Below the pieces are notes generated by a model. It searched no databases, was not told the origin of the DNA, and saw nothing but the letters and a program-made list of their open reading frames with translations. Positions 57,243 to 64,000 of a stretch of DNA of 64,000 bases are shown here, piece after piece (position 1 is the stretch's first letter; the number at the start of each line of letters is the position of its first letter). The position numbers and the translations under genes are program-made. The stretch is from AC-50 sp035640455. GTDB taxonomy: Bacteria > Actinomycetota > Thermoleophilia > Gaiellales > Gaiellaceae. The stretch is from positions 1 to 64,000 of the forward strand of contig DASQWB010000107.1 in assembly GCA_035640455.1 (NCBI GenBank). The letters run 5' to 3'.

Positions 57243-58832
57243 CTACGGACCCGCGCCCTTCGCGAGCCGTTGTGCGTCGCCGAGGTCGGAGTTCCCCTCC
57301 AGGAAGGAGATGTGCGCGACCTCGTCGGCGTGCGGCCCGGTGTAGCGGAGCACGTAGAGGCCGTTGCGGATGTCGACGACGTAGATCAGGCCGTTGCGGA
57401 CGATCGGGAAGCTCCACATGACGACCTTGTTCGGGCCGCGCGAGAGCGCCGGGTCCTCGTTTGCGACCGTCGGCAGCGGCGTGGGCGAGAACCAGCCCGC
57501 CTGCGCCGGGATGCCCGGGTCGGAGACGTCGATCGCCTGCTCTCCGCCCGAGTGCCAGGAGTCGAAGATCAAGTCTCGCAGCACGGTCGGGTTGTGCGAC
57601 GAGTAGGAGGTGAACTCGTTCTCACCCGGCGCCGGCGTGTAGGCGGTCGTGTTCTGGAGGATCTTGTACTCGCCGACGATGCGCGGCGCGCGCGGCTGCG
57701 CGACGTTCCACAGTCGCGCCCAGCCCCACGGCCAGCCGAACGAGTCGACGGTGAACGTCCCGTAGACCTCGTCGATCGTGAGGGCGAACGGCCGGCCAGG
57801 CAACGGTACCGCCGAGTGGCTCTCGGCGCAGCCGGCGGCAGTGTGTCCCTCGCAATGCGGGCCGGTGCCCCAAGTCGGGAACGGAACCGGCGTGAGCAGG
57901 TCGTCGTTCAGGCTCTCTACCGTCCCGGTGGGCACCTGGTCGTTGGCGACCTTGCTCGTGTCGAGGACGCCGAAGCCGCCGCGCAGGTACGCGAGGTAGG
58001 TGCGGGCGCCGTCGGCGGACGGCGTCATCGAGTGCAGCGACAGGTCGAAGTCGTAGTTCGCCGGATCCGCCGCCCCCGGGAAGAATTGGTTCCAGTTCCC
58101 CTCCGCGAGCTCTCGCACCGACCCGCCGCTCGGCACGGCGCTGATGTCGACGATCATCAGGTTCGGCCGCGCCGGATTCACTGACACGCTCGGCGTCGAC
58201 AGCCAGAGCAGCGCCCGGTCGGCGTTCTTCGGGTCGACCCACAGGTACATCTCGTGCGGCTTCACCTTCAGCCCCGCGGCCGAGGTAGGCACGTAGCTGG
58301 AGATGAAAGTCGGATGGACCGGGTCGGTGAGGTCGAAGAACTTGATGTCGAACGGGAACGTGGTGTCCGTCCCCGGCGGGCAGGCGTGGATCACCGAGCT
58401 GCAGCGGAAGCTCATCACCATCAGCAGCTTCTTCTGCGGCCACACGCGCAGCTCGCGGGTGGTGATTCCGACCAGGCCGGCATACGGCGGCCCGATGTCA
58501 CCGACTACGGTCGGGTTCGCCGGGTCGGCGACGTCGACGATCAGGATCCCGGGATGCGGGTGCGGGCACGGCTCCACGCCGAGACGCGGGTCACCGATCC
58601 CGCACGTGTCGGAGCCGTCGGTGCGGTTGCCGACATAGATGTAATGGTCGAAGTTCGCGATCGCGGCGTTCATCCCGCGCGCGAAGAGGTCGTTGTGGCC
58701 GACGAGCTCGAAGTTGAGCGACGTCCCCGGCGTACCGCCACCGGCTCCCACCGTCACGTCGCCGAGGGCGACGAACGGCAGCGCAAGGGCCAAAACGAGC
58801 AGGGACAGGCCGACGAGCAGACGACGTTTCAT
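57243..58832 (-). CDS. Exported LVIVD-repeat beta-propeller protein
   Basis: This 529-residue protein has a signal peptide (LLVGLSLLVLALALPFVALG) and repeated LVIVD-type blades: ILIVDVADPANPTVVGDIG, IKFFDLTDPVHPTFISSY, LMIVDISAVP, ARLWNVAQPRAPRIVGEY, QAIDVSDPGIPAQAGWF and IYVVDIRNGLYVLRY. LVIVD proteins are secreted beta-propellers of unknown function, often with metal-like acidic turns. Four cysteines near the N-terminus may form disulfides. A second LVIVD gene lies 2.8 kb away. Confidence 0.87.
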   Translation of the reverse strand: MKRRLLVGLSLLVLALALPFVALGDVTVGAGGGTPGTSLNFELVGHNDLFARGMNAAIANFDHYIYVGNRTDGSDTCGIGDPRLGVEPCPHPHPGILIVDVADPANPTVVGDIGPPYAGLVGITTRELRVWPQKKLLMVMSFRCSSVIHACPPGTDTTFPFDIKFFDLTDPVHPTFISSYVPTSAAGLKVKPHEMYLWVDPKNADRALLWLSTPSVSVNPARPNLMIVDISAVPSGGSVRELAEGNWNQFFPGAADPANYDFDLSLHSMTPSADGARTYLAYLRGGFGVLDTSKVANDQVPTGTVESLNDDLLTPVPFPTWGTGPHCEGHTAAGCAESHSAVPLPGRPFALTIDEVYGTFTVDSFGWPWGWARLWNVAQPRAPRIVGEYKILQNTTAYTPAPGENEFTSYSSHNPTVLRDLIFDSWHSGGEQAIDVSDPGIPAQAGWFSPTPLPTVANEDPALSRGPNKVVMWSFPIVRNGLIYVVDIRNGLYVLRYTGPHADEVAHISFLEGNSDLGDAQRLAKGAGP

Positions 58833-58871
58833 TCGCTCCCCCCTCTGCGTCGATGGACTCCGTCTGCCCTA

Positions 58872-58889
58872 TACCCGCTTCGGCGGGTA
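58872..58889. terminator. UUCG-tetraloop hairpin
   Basis: TACCCGC-TTCG-GCGGGTA is a perfect 7-bp stem with the very stable UUCG loop. It lies between the stop of the small membrane protein gene (58923, minus) and the start of the LVIVD gene (58832), so it may end or attenuate transcription. Confidence 0.55.
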
Positions 58890-58922
58890 CTGGATCTTCT
58901 GGCGGGTCAGGTCAGACGCGAC

Positions 58923-59237
58923 TTATCGCGCCGAGCGGCGCCGCCGTTCAACGAGGAAGGCAGTCAGTGCCACCGTCACGAGGAGGCCGACGGCGATGGG
59001 CGTCAGGATGAAGAGAACAGCGATCGCATCTTGAAGCCGCGTACAACGGGGGTAACAGTCGACCCATCCGTCTGCGTCTCGCCAGTCGCTGGAGACGGCG
59101 ACCCCGACCAGCAGCCAGACGACGGTAAGAAGTCCGGCGCCAAGGAGCGCGCTGGTAATGAGCCGGCCGCGTCGATACCCGTGAAGGCAGACAGCGCACG
59201 CAGATGCCGCGAGCAGAACCGTCGTAACGGCTCTCAT
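58923..59237 (-). CDS. Small membrane protein
   Basis: This 104-residue protein has an N-terminal helix (TVLLAASACAVCLHG), a second (LITSALLGAGLLTVVWLLVG), an external loop with two cysteines (WVDCYPRCTRLQ) and a third helix (AIAVLFILTPIAVGLLVTVA) followed by a basic tail. Lower GC than many neighbours. No family recognised. Confidence 0.6.
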   Translation of the reverse strand: MRAVTTVLLAASACAVCLHGYRRGRLITSALLGAGLLTVVWLLVGVAVSSDWRDADGWVDCYPRCTRLQDAIAVLFILTPIAVGLLVTVALTAFLVERRRRSAR

Positions 59238-59282
59238 CCCAGCAGAGCCTACGACTCCAGATGGCTAGGGCGGGTTGGCGTG

Positions 59283-60215
59283 TTATCGGTCGCCGGCAGG
59301 GTGCACGACGATGTCGACTTCCTTCGCAGGGTTGTGAGAGTTGCTGTGGGCCCAGAAGAAGATCCGGCAACGGCCCGGAGCGTCCGCGTGGAAGCGAAAT
59401 CCGCCTGAGACAGCCTTCGCGACTCGCGTGAAGCGGACGACGCGCGGCCCGAGGAGGCGGACACCTGGGCAATCGACGAGCTCCGGAGCGAGCGACACCC
59501 TGCGCAAAACTCGGCCACCGATGTGGCGGAGCCTGTAGCGGATGACGAAGTTCGAGTCCTCGTTGATCTTCGCTGGAACGACCTTGAACGCGAGGCCCAT
59601 GCGGCCGAAGCCGATCCGAGTTAGCTCGATCGCGCTGTCCTGAAAGATCCGGACGGCCGCCACCTTTGCCTGGCCGAACTGTTCGAGCTGGAAGTTCCAG
59701 GTGCTCAGGCCGGGCCGGATCCCGCGGTACTGCATGTAGTTCGCGCTCTTGAATTCGATCTTCGGCGTCTTCGCTACATGCTTCTGAAGCCCATTGATCA
59801 GATCGAGCGTCGCCCACGGGATCCTCAAGACGCCGTTCCCGAGCGCGGGATAGAACTTGACCTGGTAGGAGGCCCAGCCGTTCGTATTCGCGCTCAGGAG
59901 GACGAAGCCGGGGCCGGTGTCGGGGGCGAAAAGGAGCCGGAAGTGGACATGCATCACATACCAGTGCCCGTTCCCCTGGCGGGCGCTCGCCGGCAGCCGG
60001 AAGCTCGCCGAAGCCGTCGTCTTCGGCGCATCGACGGGAAGATCGAGATCGCCGTACCCAAGGCGCCGCAGCGTCCACAGCCCGAAGGCATTGATCAGCC
60101 TTGGCTCGGCACGCGACGTCCCCTGCCGCGCTGCGCGCGAGCCGGCTGCGTCCGCCCACACGAGAGCCACAAGGCTCGCGATGACGAGAAGAGACGTGAG
60201 CAGCAAACGGCGCAT
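59283..60215 (-). CDS. Exported protein of unknown function
   Basis: This 310-residue protein has a signal sequence (LLLTSLLVIASLVALVWA) and a beta-rich mature part with many aromatic residues (HWYVMHVHFRLLFAPDTGPG, IFFWAHSNSHNPAKEVDIVV). Two cysteines (LVDCPG, GRCRIFF) may pair. No family recognised. It belongs to the secreted-protein group and lies on the same strand as the LVIVD gene at 57243. Confidence 0.65.
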   Translation of the reverse strand: MRRLLLTSLLVIASLVALVWADAAGSRAARQGTSRAEPRLINAFGLWTLRRLGYGDLDLPVDAPKTTASASFRLPASARQGNGHWYVMHVHFRLLFAPDTGPGFVLLSANTNGWASYQVKFYPALGNGVLRIPWATLDLINGLQKHVAKTPKIEFKSANYMQYRGIRPGLSTWNFQLEQFGQAKVAAVRIFQDSAIELTRIGFGRMGLAFKVVPAKINEDSNFVIRYRLRHIGGRVLRRVSLAPELVDCPGVRLLGPRVVRFTRVAKAVSGGFRFHADAPGRCRIFFWAHSNSHNPAKEVDIVVHPAGDR

Positions 60216-60248
60216 AGAGCCTGTCTTTGCAAACTCTAGGACGAGGGT

Positions 60249-60535
60249 CTATTTAGGAGTGAACTTGTCGTCGCGGTCGTAATCCACCGTGACCTCGAGC
60301 TCGCGCCCGCGCGCACCCTCCAAGTTGATCGAGAGCGCGGCTCGACCTCGTCGCAGGTTGAGCAACGGCCCACTGAGCCGCTCCACCACCCTCCAGCTCG
60401 ATGCCAGGCGCTTGTCATAGAAAGCGGCCACGTCGGCCGCCGCGGCGCTAGCTGGCAGCCGCAGGCGAAAGGTCGTCGTGTACCCGCGGGCGGGTCCGTC
60501 CTCCTCCGTCCGGCCCCTCGTCTCAGATCTCTAGG
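60249..60535 (-). pseudogene. 5'-truncated gene fragment
   Basis: A frame open from a TAG near 60535 to TAA at 60249 encodes a protein-like stretch (GYTTTFRLRLPASAAAADVA, AFYDKRLASSWRVVERLSGP) but has no ATG, GTG or TTG until GTG 60431 in its middle. Coding-like composition upstream of the only start suggests the remains of a longer gene. Alternatively the 60-residue GTG 60431 product is translated. Confidence 0.4.
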
Positions 60536-60669
60536 GGAGCAAGCGATCCTTTGGCTCCCGAGCACGTCCGAGAGCGCCGAAGACGAGACTGGGGGGTGCT
60601 GGGCCATAACGCCGGACGCGGCGGCGCGAGCGCGGCATGAGCAGGAGGTTCGATCGCTCCGGGCCGCGC

Positions 60670-60698
60670 TTGACACCCTCGCGCGCGCTGTGAGACTT
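60670..60698 (+). promoter_or_regulatory. Candidate promoter of the metzincin-like gene
   Basis: A perfect TTGACA (60670-60675) is followed after 17 nt by AGACTT (60693-60698), a poor -10 match. The gene starts 34 nt further on. Nothing else is visible in 60536-60732. Confidence 0.4.
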
Positions 60699-60732
60699 TG
60701 ACTAAGCCGTCTACCTACAAGGGGGGAAAGAC

Positions 60733-61485
60733 TTGAAGCGGATCTTCGTTTTCGCGCTGCTCGTCGGAGTGGTCGCGGCGTTCAGCGCGGTGCCGGCCTC
60801 GGCGTCGCATTCGTGGAACGGGTACCACTGGGCGCGCACCTCGAACCCGTTCACGCTCAAGCTCGGCGACAACGTCAGCGGAGCTTGGGACAGCATGCTC
60901 GTGACGGCGTCGTCCGACTGGTCGAAGTCGACCGTTCTCGACACCCAGATTGTCGCGGGCGGGACGAAGCCGAAGTCTTGCCGGCCGACGTCCGGCCGGG
61001 TCGAAGTCTGCAGCGCCAACTACAACAACACCGGCTGGCTCGGCCTCGCCCAGATCTGGGTCACCGGTGGCACGCACATCACCCAGGGCGTGGTCAAGAA
61101 CAACGACTACTACTTCGGCAGCTCGAGCTACCAGTACAACAACACGGCCGAGATGCAGCACGTGATCTGTCAGGAGATCGGCCACACGTTCGGTCTCGAT
61201 CACCAAGACGAGTCGGGGATCTCGCTGAATACCTGCATGGACTACTACCACAACACCAGCGCCTCCGATACGAAGAGCACGCATCCGAACCAGCACGACT
61301 ACGACGAGCTGGCGACCATCTACCAGCACCTGGACAGCTCCTCGACCGTCGGCGCGGCGAGCGCGGGCTTCCTGCCCGACGCCGTTCCCTCCTTCGCGCC
61401 CGCAACTCGCTTGAACGACTCGACCTACGTCGACGACCTCGGCGGCGGCCGCACGCTCGTCACCTACGTCATCTGGGTGCGGTGA
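60733..61485 (+). CDS. Exported metzincin-like protein with altered zinc motif
   Basis: This 250-residue exported protein starts at TTG 60733 behind a GGGGGG ribosome site, with a signal peptide (IFVFALLVGVVAAFSAVPAS). The zinc region reads CQEIGHTFGLDH (146-157). It matches HExxHxxGxxH except that the first His is Gln147; Glu148, His151 and His157 remain. A downstream CMDYY (168-172) fits the Met-turn. A disulfide pair (SCRP, EVCS) precedes it. It is either a protease with an unusual metal site or an inactive member. Confidence 0.78.
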   Translation: MKRIFVFALLVGVVAAFSAVPASASHSWNGYHWARTSNPFTLKLGDNVSGAWDSMLVTASSDWSKSTVLDTQIVAGGTKPKSCRPTSGRVEVCSANYNNTGWLGLAQIWVTGGTHITQGVVKNNDYYFGSSSYQYNNTAEMQHVICQEIGHTFGLDHQDESGISLNTCMDYYHNTSASDTKSTHPNQHDYDELATIYQHLDSSSTVGAASAGFLPDAVPSFAPATRLNDSTYVDDLGGGRTLVTYVIWVR

Positions 61486-61537
61486 GGCTGCGGCTCCTGA
61501 TCCCGCGCAGCTTCACAGCCTGATCAGACCCATCGGC

Positions 61538-61564
61538 GGAGGGCCCGCGCAATGCGGGCCCTCC
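61538..61564. terminator. Terminator hairpin
   Basis: GGAGGGCCCGC and GCGGGCCCTCC form a perfect 11-bp stem with a GCAAT loop, followed by TTCGT. It lies 53 nt after the metzincin-like gene. Confidence 0.85.
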
Positions 61565-61647
61565 TTCGTGGGATGGCATCCGGATTGACAATCGCTACGC
61601 CGCCCGAGTAAGAACGCACGGCGAAAGCGATCAGGGGAGGCTCGAAG

Positions 61648-62925
61648 ATGAACCGTTTGTTCCGCCGCGCGCTCGTGGGGTGCGCCACGGCCGCCGTAGC
61701 CGCTGCCGTCGTCGCCCAGGGCGGCGCCGCCGGCAATCCGATGAAACTCGTGGGCGCGCTCAACCCATGGAAGGACGGACAGTTCTCGAACGTCGCCGCC
61801 GACGCCTCGCGGCATGTCGGCTACCTCGGCTCCTACGACGACCAGGGCGTCGCGGTGATCAACACCACCGATCCCGCGCACCCGGTCCTGGCCGAGCGGC
61901 TCTCGACGCACATCACGAGCGACACGGAAACGTCTGACTCGGCCGACCTCGATCTCGTCGGGCGCTACCTGGCGGTCAGCCACCAGCCTTGGACGGACGG
62001 CGGCTTCTCCGGGATCAGCGTCTACGACACCGCCGATCCGTATCACCCGGCGCTGCTTCGCCGCGTCGCGCTGCCGGGCGGGATCCATACCGTCCAGCTC
62101 GACCCCGAGGTGGAGTCGGGCCGCCCGTACGCGTACGCGAACGCGTTCGAGTTCGGCACCGAGGCGGTCTTCATCGTCAACATCCAGACCGGCGCGATCG
62201 TCGGCACCTACCAGTCACCGGAACCGCAGGGCTGCGTCCCCTCGGACGCGGACTGCCAGCAGTTCAACTCGCCGCACGAGGGCTGGTTACAGCGCAGCCC
62301 GGCCGGGCGCATGCTCGACTACGTCGCCTACTGGGACAGCGGCATGCGGATCGTGGACGTGACCGACCCGGCGCACCCGGTCGAGGTCGGCTCCTTCGAC
62401 TACCCCGGCGCGCCCGGCAACTGCTGCGCCCACTCCACGGCGCCGACGCCGTCGGGCGACTACGTCTACCTCGAGGACGAGATCGGCGTCGGCGGCACCG
62501 GCGGTGTCCACGTGCTGGATACGCACGGCTGCGACGGCGTCGACACGTGTGCGCCGCGCCAGGTCGGCTTCTGGCACATCAACGGCCACCCCGTGCAGGC
62601 CGCGGCGGTGAACGGCCAGGGCAGCGGCTCCTATCACGGCGTCATCCAGCGCTTCTTCACCTGGGACGCGCACAACCTCGACCGCAAGGGCGAGAACACG
62701 CTCCTCGTCGCCAACTACACGATGGGCATCCGCCTGATCGACACGACCGACAAGACGAATCCCGTCGAGACCGCCTTCTACCTGCCGAATGCGAACAAGA
62801 ACCTCGCCTGCAACCAAGCCTGCTTCTTCCAGGGCCGCGAAACCTGGGGCGCCTACTTCGGCAGCGACGGCAACATCTACGCGAGCGACTTCTGGCTCGG
62901 CTTCTTCATCGTCAATCCGAACTGA
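61648..62925 (+). CDS. Exported LVIVD-repeat beta-propeller protein
   Basis: This 425-residue exported protein (ATG 61648, signal FRRALVGCATAAVAAAVVAQ) has LVIVD blades: GVAVINTTDPAHPVLAERL, ISVYDTADPYHPALLRRV, MRIVDVTDPAHPVEVGSFDY, VHVLDTHGCDGVDTC and MGIRLIDTTDKTNPVETAFY. Several cysteine pairs (GNCCAHS, CNQACFF) suggest disulfides outside the cell. It is related to, but not an obvious recent duplicate of, the LVIVD protein at 57243. Function unknown. Confidence 0.87.
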   Translation: MNRLFRRALVGCATAAVAAAVVAQGGAAGNPMKLVGALNPWKDGQFSNVAADASRHVGYLGSYDDQGVAVINTTDPAHPVLAERLSTHITSDTETSDSADLDLVGRYLAVSHQPWTDGGFSGISVYDTADPYHPALLRRVALPGGIHTVQLDPEVESGRPYAYANAFEFGTEAVFIVNIQTGAIVGTYQSPEPQGCVPSDADCQQFNSPHEGWLQRSPAGRMLDYVAYWDSGMRIVDVTDPAHPVEVGSFDYPGAPGNCCAHSTAPTPSGDYVYLEDEIGVGGTGGVHVLDTHGCDGVDTCAPRQVGFWHINGHPVQAAAVNGQGSGSYHGVIQRFFTWDAHNLDRKGENTLLVANYTMGIRLIDTTDKTNPVETAFYLPNANKNLACNQACFFQGRETWGAYFGSDGNIYASDFWLGFFIVNPN

Positions 62926-62939
62926 CCGCCTACTCGCGT

Positions 62940-62965
62940 CAGGGGCCGGCGCACGCTGGCCCCTG
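62940..62965 (+). terminator. Terminator hairpin after LVIVD gene
   Basis: CAGGGGCC (62940-62947) and GGCCCCTG (62958-62965) form an 8-bp stem extended by a GCG/CGC-type inner pair, followed by TTCGTTT. Confidence 0.8.
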
Positions 62966-62991
62966 TTCGTTTGGACCTTGAACCGAAACTC

Positions 62992-63642
62992 GTGAGAAGA
63001 CTCGCCACGCTCGCGCTGGCCGCCACCGTGGTGGCCGCAGGGGCTGAGATCACGCATGCCCATGGCGATCCGGCGAGCGAAGTCCTGGTCAGCGACAACG
63101 TCTTCCTGTCCTTCGAATCGCCCTACGGGAGCAGCGAGGGCCGCGCGCTCGAGACGCTGACGGACGAAGCGAAGCGGCAGGGCTTTCCGGTCAAGGTGGC
63201 GGTCATCACGCAGAGGTCGGACCTCGGCCCCGACAACGACCTCTACGGGCGAGCAGAGCCTTATGCCCTCCATCTCGCGACGGACTTGACGTCGAGCTAC
63301 GTCGGAACGCTGGTGGTCGCCATGAACGGGAGACCCGGCGGCTTCGCGGTGCAAGGGCCGGGCGCGACGCTCGCGGCGCGGCGCGCGCTCACACGGATGA
63401 AGCTGCCGCGGACGCCGCTCACCGCGGCCGAGCTGGCGCGCCTCGCCGCGGTCGCCGCGCAGCGGGTCGCGGCGGCCTCGGGGCACCACCTCTCGATCCC
63501 CAAGGAGACGACGAAGAAGAAGAGCTCGCCGCATCTCCTCGAGATCTTCCTGGTCGCCGCGCTCGGGCTCGCCGCCCTCGGCCTCGGCGTCTCGCTCCTC
63601 GCCCGCTGGCTCCGAGGCGGCGGCGAGGCCGCCGAGAGCTAA
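62992..63642 (+). CDS. Exported protein with C-terminal membrane anchor, TPM-like
   Basis: This 216-residue protein starts at GTG 62992 with a signal peptide (LATLALAATVVAAGAEITHA), an alpha/beta domain (EVLVSDNVFLSFESPYGSSE, FPVKVAVITQRSDLG, YVGTLVVAMNGRPGGFAV), a helical linker and one C-terminal membrane helix (LEIFLVAALGLAALGLGVSL) with a basic end. The layout resembles TPM-domain proteins but the match is weak. TTG 62971 would start just past the terminator and is less likely. Its stop overlaps the convergent gene by 4 nt. Confidence 0.65.
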   Translation: MRRLATLALAATVVAAGAEITHAHGDPASEVLVSDNVFLSFESPYGSSEGRALETLTDEAKRQGFPVKVAVITQRSDLGPDNDLYGRAEPYALHLATDLTSSYVGTLVVAMNGRPGGFAVQGPGATLAARRALTRMKLPRTPLTAAELARLAAVAAQRVAAASGHHLSIPKETTKKKSSPHLLEIFLVAALGLAALGLGVSLLARWLRGGGEAAES

Positions 63643-63923
63643 GGGGCTCCGGGTCCGCGCGTGTTGAAGATCTCGTAGCCCTCGAGCGGCGGCGGGCCGC
63701 CCGAGGTGTCGATGCCGGCGTTGCCGAGCGCCGGGCCGAGCGTCTCCCGCTCGAACCGCCGGTAGGCGTCCTCCGACTCCCAGACGTCGATGACCTGGAT
63801 GCCGCCGCCCTTCTCCGCGGCGGTGTGCAGGATCAAGCCCTGCGGATCCTCGGTGATCTCCCGGTTGACTTGGTCGTACTGGTCCCGCGTGATCGGCAGC
63901 TGTTGGGTGAAGCCCCAGGCCAT
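63639..63923 (-). CDS. Antibiotic-biosynthesis-monooxygenase-like dimeric alpha/beta barrel protein
   Basis: This 94-residue protein (MAWGFTQQLPITRDQYDQVN, GGIQVIDVWESEDAYRRFER, LGPALGNAGI) has the ferredoxin-like pattern of small ABM/Dabb proteins that form dimeric barrels. Such proteins range from heme-degrading enzymes to monooxygenases; no specific role can be given. ATG 63923 with a GGAGG ribosome site. Confidence 0.75.
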   Translation of the reverse strand: MAWGFTQQLPITRDQYDQVNREITEDPQGLILHTAAEKGGGIQVIDVWESEDAYRRFERETLGPALGNAGIDTSGGPPPLEGYEIFNTRGPGAP

Positions 63924-64000
63924 GACGCCTCCTTTAGACGGTTTGCGTGCGGCGCGAGTCTAAGCAGTCGCCCACCGCAGACAGTCACCATGGCTCTCCG

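Noticed and set aside
63990..64000. ATG at the right edge as the start of another gene
   Set aside because: Only three codons are visible (ATG GCT CTC), too little to call a gene.

Overview
The window reads as chromosome of a high-GC actinobacterium. GC bias, GTG/TTG starts, 4-nt stop/start overlaps, promoters placed right at start codons, an LLM-class (F420-type) oxidoreductase and small DUF3618/holin-like membrane proteins all fit Actinomycetota. Thermoleophilia (Gaiella/Solirubrobacter relatives) is my best guess, but that is inference. I see no phage, IS element, plasmid gene, rRNA, tRNA or CRISPR array. Genes are dense. No gene-free stretch exceeds 300 bases. The widest gaps are 43603-43835 (two strong hairpins), 60536-60732 (a promoter-like site only) and 41443-41637 (one copy of an interspersed repeat).

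Layout. 1-1.6 kb: end of a leucyl aminopeptidase and an acyl-CoA dehydrogenase. 1.67-3.5 kb (minus): a radical SAM/SPASM enzyme followed by a 100-residue peptide with four cysteines spaced exactly C-x3-C-x3-C-x3-C, a probable peptide-modification (RiPP) locus. 3.7-9.8 kb: LLM oxidoreductase, a broken membrane-protein gene, a SnoaL-like protein, a CopC-CopD fusion, a metallo-beta-lactamase/rhodanese fusion and an alpha/beta hydrolase. 9.8-14.9 kb (minus): threonine dehydratase, MeaB, a small membrane protein, an MFS exporter, HisC and a small protein. 15.0-17.4 kb (minus): two tandem ECF sigma factors whose C-termini carry a membrane segment and an unusual low-complexity tail. 17.5-25.8 kb (minus): a tightly packed run from 2-oxoacid dehydrogenase E1-alpha, E1-beta and E2 through accessory genes to lipoamide dehydrogenase. 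25.8-28.8 kb: a duplicated-domain protein, a PRC-barrel-like protein, ArgR with an ARG-box-like operator, four small membrane proteins and a cupin.

28.8-30.5 kb (minus): a tandem cupredoxin and an LPFTG cell-wall protein. 30.6-38.8 kb: a translation block (pheS-pheT, a TrmH-type RNA methyltransferase, infC-rpmI-rplT, thrS) with an unusual infC leader and an infC/rpmI overlap, plus a SAM methyltransferase. 39-43.6 kb: YjbR, CBS and zinc-ribbon proteins, a secreted glycoside hydrolase and a GGDEF-EAL protein. 43.8-51.8 kb: a ROK-regulated sugar operon (binding protein, two permeases, GH4 glycosidase, BadF-type kinase, ATPase). The likely scheme is import, phosphorylation, then NAD/metal-dependent GH4 cleavage. 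51.8-57.2 kb: a tiny zinc-finger protein, PadR, an orphan ABC ATPase, CtaG, an ArsP-like permease, a membrane protein and an SDR. 57.2-63.9 kb: a group of secreted proteins (two LVIVD beta-propellers, a metzincin-like protein with an altered zinc motif, others) and a small monooxygenase-like protein.

A structured repeat of about 80 nt (longer in one copy) occurs four times, always between genes and next to a gene's 3' end (4511, 21881, 35535, 41540).
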